From Actinomycetota bacterium (GTDB lineage Bacteria > Actinomycetota > Acidimicrobiia > Acidimicrobiales > Ilumatobacteraceae): 61,122 bases of DNA. The notes under the pieces are model-generated. The model was not told the origin of the DNA. It saw nothing but the letters and a program-made list of their open reading frames with translations, and did not search any database. Each line of letters opens with the position of its first letter. The stretch's first letter is position 1. The position numbers were made by a program, and so were the translations under genes. Of this stretch, positions 8,807 through 14,864 are shown piece by piece. The stretch covers positions 1-61,122 of the forward strand of contig JAPLAA010000089.1 of NCBI GenBank assembly GCA_026393475.1, in the 5' to 3' direction.

Positions 8807-9501
8807 CGCCGACCGGACGGGTCGCGCTCGTCACCGGCGCGAATCGGGGCATCGGCCGTGCGATCGCTGCCGGCCTCGCCGCGCAGGGCATCGTCGTCGC
8901 GATCGGTGCCCGCTCCCCCTCGGCGGCCGACGCCGTCGCAGCCGAGCTGGGAGCGCCCTCGTTCGGTGTGCGCCTCGACGTCACCGACGCTGCGTCGGTC
9001 GAGGCCGCAGTCGCGGCCGTGGTGGAACGCACCGGCCGCATCGACATCGTGGTCAACAACGCGGGCGGTCACTACGACTCGGGCGTGGTCCCGTCGGGGG
9101 TGTCGGATGCCGACGTGATCGACGCGATCGAGATCAACCTCGTGGGGCCGTGGCGGGTGTGCCGGGCGGCCATCCCGCACATGCAGCGGCAGGGCCGTGG
9201 TCGGATCGTCAACGTGTCGAGCCGGTCGGGCACGTTCGCCTCGACCTGGGCCGACGCTCCGGCGTACGGCGTGTCGAAGGCGGCGCTGAACATGATGACG
9301 TTCCAATTGGCGAAGGAGTTGGAGGGCTCGGGCATCCTGGTGAACGCCTGTTGCCCCGGTTGGGTGCGCACCGACATGGGCGGACTCGATGCCGACAAGT
9401 CGCCCGAGGAGGGCGCCGACACGCCCATCTGGCTGGCGACTCTGCCCGACGACGGGCCGACGGGCGGCATGTTCGGCGAGCGGGCCCGCATCGACTGGTG
9501 A
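8803..9501 (+). CDS. Short-chain dehydrogenase/reductase (SDR)
   Basis: Classical NAD(P)-dependent SDR of 232 residues. It shows TGANRGIG for cofactor binding, NNAG near residue 85, catalytic Ser in NVSSRSG, and the YxxxK pair in YGVSKAALN. The region after the fingerprint (CCPGWVRTDMGG) is typical of carbonyl reductases. Its ATG overlaps the stop of the SnoaL-like gene, marking an operon. The substrate is unknown. Confidence 0.9.
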   Translation: MTPTGRVALVTGANRGIGRAIAAGLAAQGIVVAIGARSPSAADAVAAELGAPSFGVRLDVTDAASVEAAVAAVVERTGRIDIVVNNAGGHYDSGVVPSGVSDADVIDAIEINLVGPWRVCRAAIPHMQRQGRGRIVNVSSRSGTFASTWADAPAYGVSKAALNMMTFQLAKELEGSGILVNACCPGWVRTDMGGLDADKSPEEGADTPIWLATLPDDGPTGGMFGERARIDW

Positions 9502-9502
9502 G

Positions 9503-9526
9503 CGAACGTTGACCGGTCGACGTTCG
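9503..9526. promoter_or_regulatory. 24-bp near-perfect palindrome before the sigma factor gene
   Basis: Inverted repeat CGAACGTTGACC/GGTCGACGTTCG with one mismatched pair, starting 2 bp after the SDR stop and 51 bp before the ECF sigma start. It could be an operator for the sigma gene or a terminator stem for the SDR operon. No T-run follows, which favours an operator. Confidence 0.45.
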
Positions 9527-9576
9527 GCCGGTCGGCGCCCGGACGCCGTGTCGCACCCCGACCCTAGAGTGGCGTC

Positions 9577-10548
9577 ATGACCGCTCCGCTCCTCGCCGGC
9601 GACCTCGAGGTCGCGATCGCATCACACCGACGCGAGCTCACCGGCTTCTGCTATCGCATGCTCGGCGCAGGGTCCGAGGCCGAGGACGCCGTGCAGGAGA
9701 CCCTGGTGCGGGCCTGGCGCCACGCCGACCAGTTCGAGGGCCGCTCCTCGGTGCGCACCTGGCTGTACCGCATCGCCAACAACGTGTGCATCGACATGCT
9801 CCGCGCCCCGCAGCGCCGTGCCCGTCCGATGGACTTCGGGCCGGCCGTGCCGCAGCAGGGCACCGTGCCGGGGCCCACGCGGCCGCCCTCCGAGTACGTG
9901 ATGCCGGTGCTCGACCGTCAGGTCATCGACGTCGACGCCGATCCGGCCGAGGTGGTCGCGGCGCGCGAATCCATCCGTCTCGCATTCGTCGCTGCGCTGC
10001 AGCACCTGCCACCTCGGCAGCGAGCCGCGCTCATCCTCTGCGAGGTCCTGAGATGGCAGGCCACCGAGGCGGCCGAACTGCTCGACACCACCGTCGCATC
10101 GGTCAACAGCGCGCTGCAGCGGGCTCGGGCCACGCTCGCCGAACATGCCACCGAGCCGCTCGACAGCACCCTCGATCCCGAGCACCAGGCGTTGCTCGTG
10201 CAGTACGTCGAGCTGTTCGAGCGCTACGACATCCCGGCGCTCACCGCGCTGTTGCGCCACGACGCGATCATGACGATGCCCCCGTTCGACATGTGGCTGC
10301 AGGGAGCCGACGACCTCGCCGCGTGGTTCCTCCAGCAGGGCATCGCCTGCAAGGGCAGCACGCTCGTGCCGTGCGACGTCAACGGCACCGCGGGGTTCGG
10401 CAGTTACAAGCCGGGCGACGATGGCCTGCTCCACGCGTGGGCCATCCAGGTCGTCGACGTCGCCGGCGGCCGCATCGTCGGCCACCACAACTTCATCTAT
10501 CCCGAGTTGTTCGAAGCCTTCGGCCTGCCACTCGTCCTGCAGCCCTGA
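9577..10548 (+). CDS. ECF sigma factor with C-terminal SnoaL-like domain (SigG/ECF56-like)
   Basis: RNA polymerase sigma-70 factor of the extracytoplasmic function class, 323 residues. Region 2 covers about residues 14-80, with the core-binding AEDAVQETLVRAWRH and the promoter-melting TWLYRIANNVCIDMLR. Region 4 spans about 130-185 (LPPRQRAALILCEVLRW, then a helix-turn-helix ending in SVNSALQRAR). A SnoaL-like domain fills residues 200-323 (VELFERYDIPALTALL and GHHNFIYPELFEAFGLP). In ECF41/ECF56-type factors this domain replaces a separate anti-sigma factor, and indeed none is adjacent. The regulon is unknown. Confidence 0.9.
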   Translation: MTAPLLAGDLEVAIASHRRELTGFCYRMLGAGSEAEDAVQETLVRAWRHADQFEGRSSVRTWLYRIANNVCIDMLRAPQRRARPMDFGPAVPQQGTVPGPTRPPSEYVMPVLDRQVIDVDADPAEVVAARESIRLAFVAALQHLPPRQRAALILCEVLRWQATEAAELLDTTVASVNSALQRARATLAEHATEPLDSTLDPEHQALLVQYVELFERYDIPALTALLRHDAIMTMPPFDMWLQGADDLAAWFLQQGIACKGSTLVPCDVNGTAGFGSYKPGDDGLLHAWAIQVVDVAGGRIVGHHNFIYPELFEAFGLPLVLQP

Positions 10549-10575
10549 CACGAAGCGCTCGTTCGTCGGTCCGCG

Positions 10576-10827
10576 CTAGCGGAGGTCGGCGAGCGCGACC
10601 GTGACGACGTCGCCCTGCGCCGTGCGCATGATCACGACGTCGTCCTCGACGGTCAACGTCATCTCGCCATCGCGGATCGACTCACAGATGCCGAGCGCCA
10701 GATGGTCCGCGTCGGCCGGATCCGGCTCGTGGTGCCGGACGTAGCGCAGGATGAGCTCACGATCGGCCGGGAGATCGGGGTGGAGACGTCGCATCTTGGC
10801 GAACGGATTCACGAATCGTTCGTTCAT
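10576..10827 (-). CDS. Small hypothetical protein (83 aa)
   Basis: An 83-residue acidic protein starting MNERFVNPFAKM, with a predicted helix-rich N-terminal half (DLPADRELILRYVRHHE) and a C-terminal beta hairpin (MTLTVEDDVVIMRTAQGDVV). The ATG at 10827 is preceded by GGAGGTG at ribosome-binding distance, deciding the start; the open frame continues upstream but crosses a hairpin and the next gene. No family recognised. It is convergent with the sigma factor gene. Confidence 0.6.
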   Translation of the reverse strand: MNERFVNPFAKMRRLHPDLPADRELILRYVRHHEPDPADADHLALGICESIRDGEMTLTVEDDVVIMRTAQGDVVTVALADLR

Positions 10828-10930
10828 GGCAGATCGGTTCACCTCCGTCCGGGCGGGCGAGTTCAAGACATCGGGATGTCGCACACTGCCCGACGTGTCA
10901 GCGGCTGTCCAGGGAACGCTGGCGTGTTGT

Positions 10931-10961
10931 GCGCTGTGGAGCGCCCAGCGCTCCACAGCGC
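10931..10961. terminator. Strong hairpin (14-bp perfect stem, 3-nt loop)
   Basis: Arms GCGCTGTGGAGCGC (10931-10944) and its exact complement (10948-10961) enclose a 3-nt loop; an outer CGTG/CACG pair extends the structure. It lies 24 bp after the stop of the leftward AhpD-like gene. No T-tract follows on the minus strand, so it would be a factor-assisted or non-canonical terminator. Confidence 0.55.
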
Positions 10962-10984
10962 TCGGCACGTCTGGCTGACCGAGG

Positions 10985-11629
10985 TCAGCGGTCGCCGCTG
11001 ATGTCGGCGCCGATGTCGCGGGCGGCCTCGCCTTCGGGCGCGGCCACTTCGACGATGGGGTCGTCGCGGTCGTCGAACTCGAGGCGGAGAGCTCGCGTGA
11101 TGGTCGCGTGCATCTCGTACATCGCGGTGATGTAGGTGAGTTCGAGGATCTCCTCGTCCGACAGGTGCGCCTGCAGCGCGGCGAAGACGGCGTCGTGCAC
11201 CCGACCGCCGTCGAACACGAGCGCATCGGTGTAGGCGAGCACGGCCCGCTCGACCGGCGTGAAGCAGTCGGCCGTGCCCCATGCGGCGATGGCGGCGATG
11301 CGCTCCTCGCTCATCCCGAGCGCCCGGCACGACTTGCAGTGCTGGGAGAACACGAACTGGCTGCCCCGGGCCCACCCGGCGCGGGTCTGGCCGAGCTCGC
11401 GCAGCACCGGATGGAGCCGGCGGGCCGGGCTGCGGTACAGGCCGAAGCCCTCGACCGCGTGCTTCATCACGTCGGGCACGAGGGCGAACACGCTCCACCA
11501 GTCGCCCGGTGTGCCCGTTGCGGTCCCTGGCTCGGCCACCGGATCGCGATCGCCGAACAGCAGCCCGTACATCCGCATCGTCAGCTCGTCGGTCACCTCG
11601 GCGCGGGGCACCTGTCGCAGTCTCGTCAT
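10985..11629 (-). CDS. AhpD-like carboxymuconolactone decarboxylase family protein
   Basis: All-helical CMD/AhpD family protein of 214 residues. The diagnostic motif is FSQHCKSCRALGMSEERI near residue 95, a CxxC pair followed by the helix used for peroxidase redox cycling in AhpD. A second helix pair (AVLAYTDALVFDGG) fits the family fold. It likely acts as an alkylhydroperoxide or organic peroxide reductase, though CMD proteins also include lactone decarboxylases. ATG start at 11629. It stands alone on its strand. Confidence 0.8.
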   Translation of the reverse strand: MTRLRQVPRAEVTDELTMRMYGLLFGDRDPVAEPGTATGTPGDWWSVFALVPDVMKHAVEGFGLYRSPARRLHPVLRELGQTRAGWARGSQFVFSQHCKSCRALGMSEERIAAIAAWGTADCFTPVERAVLAYTDALVFDGGRVHDAVFAALQAHLSDEEILELTYITAMYEMHATITRALRLEFDDRDDPIVEVAAPEGEAARDIGADISGDR

Positions 11630-11774
11630 GGCCCCAGTCTCACCATCGGCCCGCCACCGGTCGTCATCCGGGCGCTGGTCGAGGCCCCGGCGCGCACCGG
11701 ACGTTCACCTGACCGACAGCTCGACGACACCGTCACGACGACTGTCGATCACCTCCGCAGCGCACCATGCCCGC

Positions 11775-12032
11775 ATGAGCTCCCTCACGACCTGGTTCGC
11801 CGGCCGCCCGGCCCGCTGGCTCGATCGGTTCGCATCGTCGTTCGTCACCGAGACGGTCACCGACGACGGCACCCGGGTCTTCATGGCGCTCGACCCCTCG
11901 TGTCACGGCCTCGACGTGGTGATGGTGGTGAACGACGTGCGGCAGCCTGACTCGTGGACCGGCGATCCGGTTGATCCGGGCGACCAGGACATCGTCTGGC
12001 ACGTGCCGGACGACATCCGTTCGCTCCTCTGA
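11775..12032 (+). CDS. Small hypothetical protein upstream of the sulfide island
   Basis: An 85-residue protein with the ATG at 11775, a basic N-terminus (TTWFAGRPARWLDRF) and an acidic C-terminus (DPGDQDIVWHVPDD). No signal peptide, membrane helix or known motif is seen. It ends 24 bp before the CstR-type operator in front of the SQR-like gene, so it is probably outside that regulon. The frame is also open far upstream, but that part overlaps the AhpD-like gene on the other strand. Confidence 0.5.
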   Translation: MSSLTTWFAGRPARWLDRFASSFVTETVTDDGTRVFMALDPSCHGLDVVMVVNDVRQPDSWTGDPVDPGDQDIVWHVPDDIRSLL

Positions 12033-12056
12033 GACCCCCGACGGAACGCCACGACA

Positions 12057-12074
12057 GATACCCAATGGGGTATC
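12057..12074. promoter_or_regulatory. CstR-type operator, copy 1
   Basis: Palindrome GATACCCAATGGGGTATC, 49 bp upstream of the SQR-like gene. It has the same layout (GATACC-N6-GGGTATC) as the palindromes before the CstR-like and CstB-like genes, and resembles the G/C-tract palindromes bound by CsoR/RcnR-family repressors. Confidence 0.75.
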
Positions 12075-12123
12075 GGGACCTTGGCCCCTGGTCGCCGGAT
12101 CGGCCATCGCCTTCCATGGAGGC

Positions 12124-13389
12124 ATGACACATCGCATCGTGATCCTCGGCGGTGGCACCGGCGGGACGCTGACGGCGAACCGCCTGCACCGGCGCTACAC
12201 GTCCGACGAGGCCGAGATCGTGGTGGTCGACCAGGACGACCGCCACGTCTACCAACCCGGCCTGCTCTTCGTCCCGTTCGGCCTCACCCACACCGAGGAC
12301 ATCGTCCGACCCCGTGGCCGCCAACTGAAGGACGGCATCGTCTACCGCCAGAGCCCGATCGACTTCGTCGACATCGAGCAGAACCAGGTGTTCCTGAGCG
12401 ACGGCTCGGCCCTCCCCTACGACCTGCTCGTGGTCGCCACGGGCGCCACACTCGTCCCCGAGGAGACCGAAGGCCTCACGGGCCCCGGCTGGATGGAGAA
12501 GGTCTTCACCTTCTACACGCCCGAAGGATCCGCGGCGCTGGAAGCGGCGCTCGCCACCTTCGACGGCGGTCGCGTGGTGATCAACGTGGTCGACATGCCG
12601 ATCAAGTGCCCCGTCGCCCCGCTCGAGTTCTGCTTCCTCGCCGACTGGTACTTCACCGAGCGCAAGATGCGCGACAAGGTGCAACTCACCTACGTCACGC
12701 CGCTCGACAACGCGTTCACCAAGCCGGTCGCCGCACAGCAACTGGCCGGCATGCTCGCCGAGAAGCACATCGAACTGGTGACCGAGTTCAACACCGGTGA
12801 GGTCGACGGCGTCGAGGGCAAGCTCGTGTCGTACGACGGACGCGAGGTGCCGTTCGACCTCGCGGTCGTCATCCCGGCCCACGGCGGCGCCGCCTACGTC
12901 GGGCGCAGCGAAGGGCTCGGCGACGAGCTGAACTTCGTGCCCACCGACCAGCGCACACTGCAGTCCCACGCCCGGCCGAACATCTTCGTCATCGGCGACG
13001 CCGCCGACGTCCCGGCCTCCAAGGCGGGCTCGGTCACCCACTTCGAGGGCGACGTGCTCGTCGAGAACATCGTCCACTTCCTCGCCGGCGAGGCGCTCGA
13101 ACCCGTCTTCGACGGCCACGCGAACTGCTTCATCGAGACCGGCTTCCACAAGGCCCTGCTCATCGACTTCAACTACGACACCCAGCCGCTGACCGGGCAC
13201 TTCCCCAGCAAGGTCGGCCTGCCGCTGCTGAAGGAGAGCCGCCTCAACCACCTCGGCAAGCTCATGTTCCAGTGGTTCTACTGGCACACCCTGCTGCCCG
13301 GCCGGGACATCCCCGGCATCGGATCGGCCATGCCCAGCTCGGGCAAGACGCCGGTCACCGCATCGACACACACGGAGCACACATCATGA
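12124..13389 (+). CDS. sqr: Sulfide:quinone oxidoreductase-like flavoprotein
   Basis: FAD-dependent disulfide-oxidoreductase-fold protein, 421 residues, that would oxidise sulfide to protein- or thiol-bound persulfide and pass electrons to quinone. The N-terminal dinucleotide loop is ILGGGTGGTLTANRL; a second FAD motif is IFVIGDAADVP near 290. Two cysteines match the SQR redox pair: Cys162 in PIKCPVAPLE and Cys335 in GHANCFIETG. The C-terminal KLMFQWFYWHTLLPGR is amphipathic, as expected for membrane docking. The gene begins the island, 49 bp after an operator, and its TGA overlaps the ATG of the TusE/DsrC-like gene. Sulfide oxidation is the best reading; related flavocytochrome or NADH oxidase activity is not excluded. 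Confidence 0.85.
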   Translation: MTHRIVILGGGTGGTLTANRLHRRYTSDEAEIVVVDQDDRHVYQPGLLFVPFGLTHTEDIVRPRGRQLKDGIVYRQSPIDFVDIEQNQVFLSDGSALPYDLLVVATGATLVPEETEGLTGPGWMEKVFTFYTPEGSAALEAALATFDGGRVVINVVDMPIKCPVAPLEFCFLADWYFTERKMRDKVQLTYVTPLDNAFTKPVAAQQLAGMLAEKHIELVTEFNTGEVDGVEGKLVSYDGREVPFDLAVVIPAHGGAAYVGRSEGLGDELNFVPTDQRTLQSHARPNIFVIGDAADVPASKAGSVTHFEGDVLVENIVHFLAGEALEPVFDGHANCFIETGFHKALLIDFNYDTQPLTGHFPSKVGLPLLKESRLNHLGKLMFQWFYWHTLLPGRDIPGIGSAMPSSGKTPVTASTHTEHTS

Positions 13390-13435
13390 CCACCACCACC
13401 CTCACCACGTCGATCCGTCGGTCTGGACCGAGGAC
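13386..13435 (+). other. Native start region of the TusE/DsrC-like gene, out of frame
   Basis: An ATG at 13386 overlaps the SQR stop (ATGA) as expected for a coupled gene, but it opens a frame that ends after about 35 codons. The family-conserved sequence VDPSVWTEDM is encoded here in another frame. Restoring one C near 13409 (ACCAC to ACCACC) joins them into MTTTTLTTVDPSVWTEDM. Either a base is missing in the assembly or the gene is mutated. Confidence 0.65.
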
Positions 13436-13669
13436 ATGGTTCCCGAGCTCGCCGCCCGCGAGGGCATCGCCGCCGTCACCGACGGACACGTGAAGGTCGT
13501 GCGATTCATGCGCGCCGAGTACCTGTCGAAGGGCACCGGTCCATCGGTCCGGGCGCTCGGCAAGACCTCGGGTGTCAGCGTGAAGGAGCTCTACGAGCTG
13601 TTCCCCAAGGGCCCGGCGAAGATCGCCGCCCGCATCGCCGGCATTCCCAAGCCCAAGGGCTGCATCTGA
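13436..13669 (+). CDS. TusE/DsrC-family sulfur carrier
   Basis: The intact frame gives 77 residues; homology to DsrC/TusE begins about ten codons further upstream in the same frame. Recognisable features are EGIAAVTDGHVKVVRFMRAEYL, the helix ELYELFPKGPAKIAARIAG, and the C-terminal arm ending IPKPKGCI with the penultimate Cys that carries sulfane sulfur. The second cysteine of true DsrC, eleven residues earlier, is Ala here, so this is a single-Cys TusE-like form. It should receive or pass persulfide sulfur between the SQR, DsrE3 and rhodanese partners. It is coupled to sqr by a start/stop overlap. The start codon is uncertain because of the frame problem. Confidence 0.75.
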   Translation: MVPELAAREGIAAVTDGHVKVVRFMRAEYLSKGTGPSVRALGKTSGVSVKELYELFPKGPAKIAARIAGIPKPKGCI

Positions 13670-13712
13670 CCACCCGTTCCCTCTCGTCGACCGACCAGAA
13701 AGCGTCCACCCC

Positions 13713-14255
13713 ATGAGCGACACCTCCACCGGCACCACCGGCACCACCAGCACCACCAGCACCACCAGCACCGTCGCCAGCGTCGCGACCCCGCAGCCGA
13801 TCGAGAAGGTCTCGATCATCATCTCCAAGGGGTCGCTCGAAGGCATCTATCCCGGGCTGATCATGGCCAACGGCGCCCGCGCCGAAGGCATGGCGGCCAA
13901 CCTGTTCTTCACCTTCTTCGGCCTCGATGCGATCCACGCCAAGCGGATCGAGCACATCAAGGTCGCGACGGTCGGCAACCCGGCCATGCACATCCCCACC
14001 CTGCTGGGCGGCCTGCCGGGCATGAGCGCCTTGGCGACCCACATGATGGCGAAGAAGATGGACGACCTCGACATCCCGCCGATCGCCGAGTTCCTCGAGA
14101 TGATCGCCGACACCGGTGCCGGCATCTACGCCTGCAAGGCATCGGTCGACATGTTCGGCCTCGACAAGGACGACTTCATCCCGCAGCTCGACGACATCAT
14201 CACCGTCGGCGAGTTCTACGAGATGGCCGCCGGCGGACAGATCATCTTCACCTGA
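13713..14255 (+). CDS. DsrE3/DsrEFH-like sulfurtransferase
   Basis: A 180-residue protein of the DsrE/DsrF/DrsH-like superfamily, which mobilises sulfane sulfur on a conserved cysteine. After a Ser/Thr-rich low-complexity tail (residues 2-30, from a 9-bp ACCACCAGC repeat), the domain starts with KVSIIISKGSLEGIYPGLIMAN. It shows FFTFFGLDA, a Met-rich segment (THMMAKKMDDLDIP) and the active-site-like GIYACKASVDMFG with Cys near 144. This is the DsrE3A type found with rhodanese and TusA in sulfur-oxidising clusters; no TusA is in the window. It lies 43 bp after the TusE/DsrC-like gene and ends the sqr transcript. Confidence 0.82.
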   Translation: MSDTSTGTTGTTSTTSTTSTVASVATPQPIEKVSIIISKGSLEGIYPGLIMANGARAEGMAANLFFTFFGLDAIHAKRIEHIKVATVGNPAMHIPTLLGGLPGMSALATHMMAKKMDDLDIPPIAEFLEMIADTGAGIYACKASVDMFGLDKDDFIPQLDDIITVGEFYEMAAGGQIIFT

Positions 14256-14323
14256 CGCCACCCGTGGAGATCGCCCCCCACGAGGCCAACGGATCCGGAC
14301 CGGATCTCGACCCCCCGGTTCGT

Positions 14324-14366
14324 GGCGAGCTGCGGCGAGCGAGCGATCGCTCGCCGCAGCCTCGCC
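14324..14366. terminator. Hairpin after the sqr-dsrE transcript
   Basis: Arms CTGCGGCGAGCGA and TCGCTCGCCGCAG form a perfect 13-bp stem with a GCGA loop; flanking GGCGAG/CTCGCC extends it past a one-base bulge. It sits 68 bp after the DsrE3-like stop and 53 bp before the next operator. There is no T-run, so termination is inferred from position. Confidence 0.55.
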
Positions 14367-14419
14367 GTTCGCGGCGAACGCCACACGACCGTCCACACGA
14401 CCGTCCACGGGCGATCGTT

Positions 14420-14437
14420 GATACCTCATGGGGTATC
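14420..14437. promoter_or_regulatory. CstR-type operator, copy 2 (autoregulatory)
   Basis: Palindrome GATACCTCATGGGGTATC, identical in layout to copy 1, ending 8 bp before the CstR-like start. A TTGATA at 14418-14423 could be the -35 element, so bound repressor would block its own promoter. Confidence 0.75.
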
Positions 14438-14445
14438 CCGGTACC

Positions 14446-14724
14446 ATGACCGACATGGAACTCCCCGATGACACGATCGCCGACCTCCAGCGCCGCCTCC
14501 GTCGCGCCGAAGGACAGGTTCGCGGCGTCCAGCAAATGCTGAGCGAAGGCCGCGACTGCCGCGACATCGTCACCCAGCTCTCGGCCGCGACGAAGGCGTT
14601 GGAGCAGACGTCGTTCCTGCTGGTGGCGGCGGGCCTCACCTGGTGCGTGTCCGACCCCGAGCGGGCTGCAGCCGAGGGCTACTCGATGGAAGACGTCAAG
14701 AAGATGTTCATGAAGATCGCCTGA
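14446..14724 (+). CDS. cstR: CstR-type persulfide-sensing repressor (CsoR/RcnR family)
   Basis: A 92-residue all-helical repressor of the CsoR/RcnR/FrmR family. The DNA-binding helix LQRRLRRAEGQVRGVQQML is conserved. Copper-sensing CsoR proteins use a Cys-His-Cys set; here Cys38 and Cys67 keep the exact 29-residue spacing, but the histidine position (63) is Gly. Two cysteines without the histidine is the signature of CstR, which forms di- or trisulfide links between subunits on exposure to persulfides and releases DNA. The flanking sqr, persulfide dioxygenase and rhodanese genes, each behind the same palindrome, support the call. The ATG at 14446 is preferred; in-frame ATGs exist at 14428 (inside the operator) and 14455. 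Confidence 0.85.
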   Translation: MTDMELPDDTIADLQRRLRRAEGQVRGVQQMLSEGRDCRDIVTQLSAATKALEQTSFLLVAAGLTWCVSDPERAAAEGYSMEDVKKMFMKIA

Positions 14725-14816
14725 GACCACTCGCTCGACGCCGACGACGCCCCGGACACGCACGTGCCGGGGCGTCGTCGCGTCCCGGCAGCGACCCCGT
14801 CGGCAGCGCGGACCGG

Positions 14817-14857
14817 GTACCCCGAGGGGTTTACATCTGATACCCCTAGGGGTATAC
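14817..14857. promoter_or_regulatory. Promoter with two CstR-type operators, possibly leaderless
   Basis: A perfect 16-bp palindrome ATACCCCTAGGGGTAT lies at 14840-14855 and a weaker copy GTACCCCGAGGGGTTT at 14817-14832, centres 23 bp apart. TTTACA (14830-14835) and TATACC (14853-14858) form a -35/-10 pair with a 17-bp spacer; initiation would fall near the ATG at 14865, giving a leaderless mRNA. The strong operator covers the spacer and the first bases of the -10. Confidence 0.7.
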
Positions 14858-14864
14858 CCGTCTC

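Noticed and set aside
12057-12074. Copper-responsive CsoR operator (copper resistance)
   Set aside because: CsoR sites look similar, but no copper ATPase or chaperone is present and the repressor lacks the copper-binding His.
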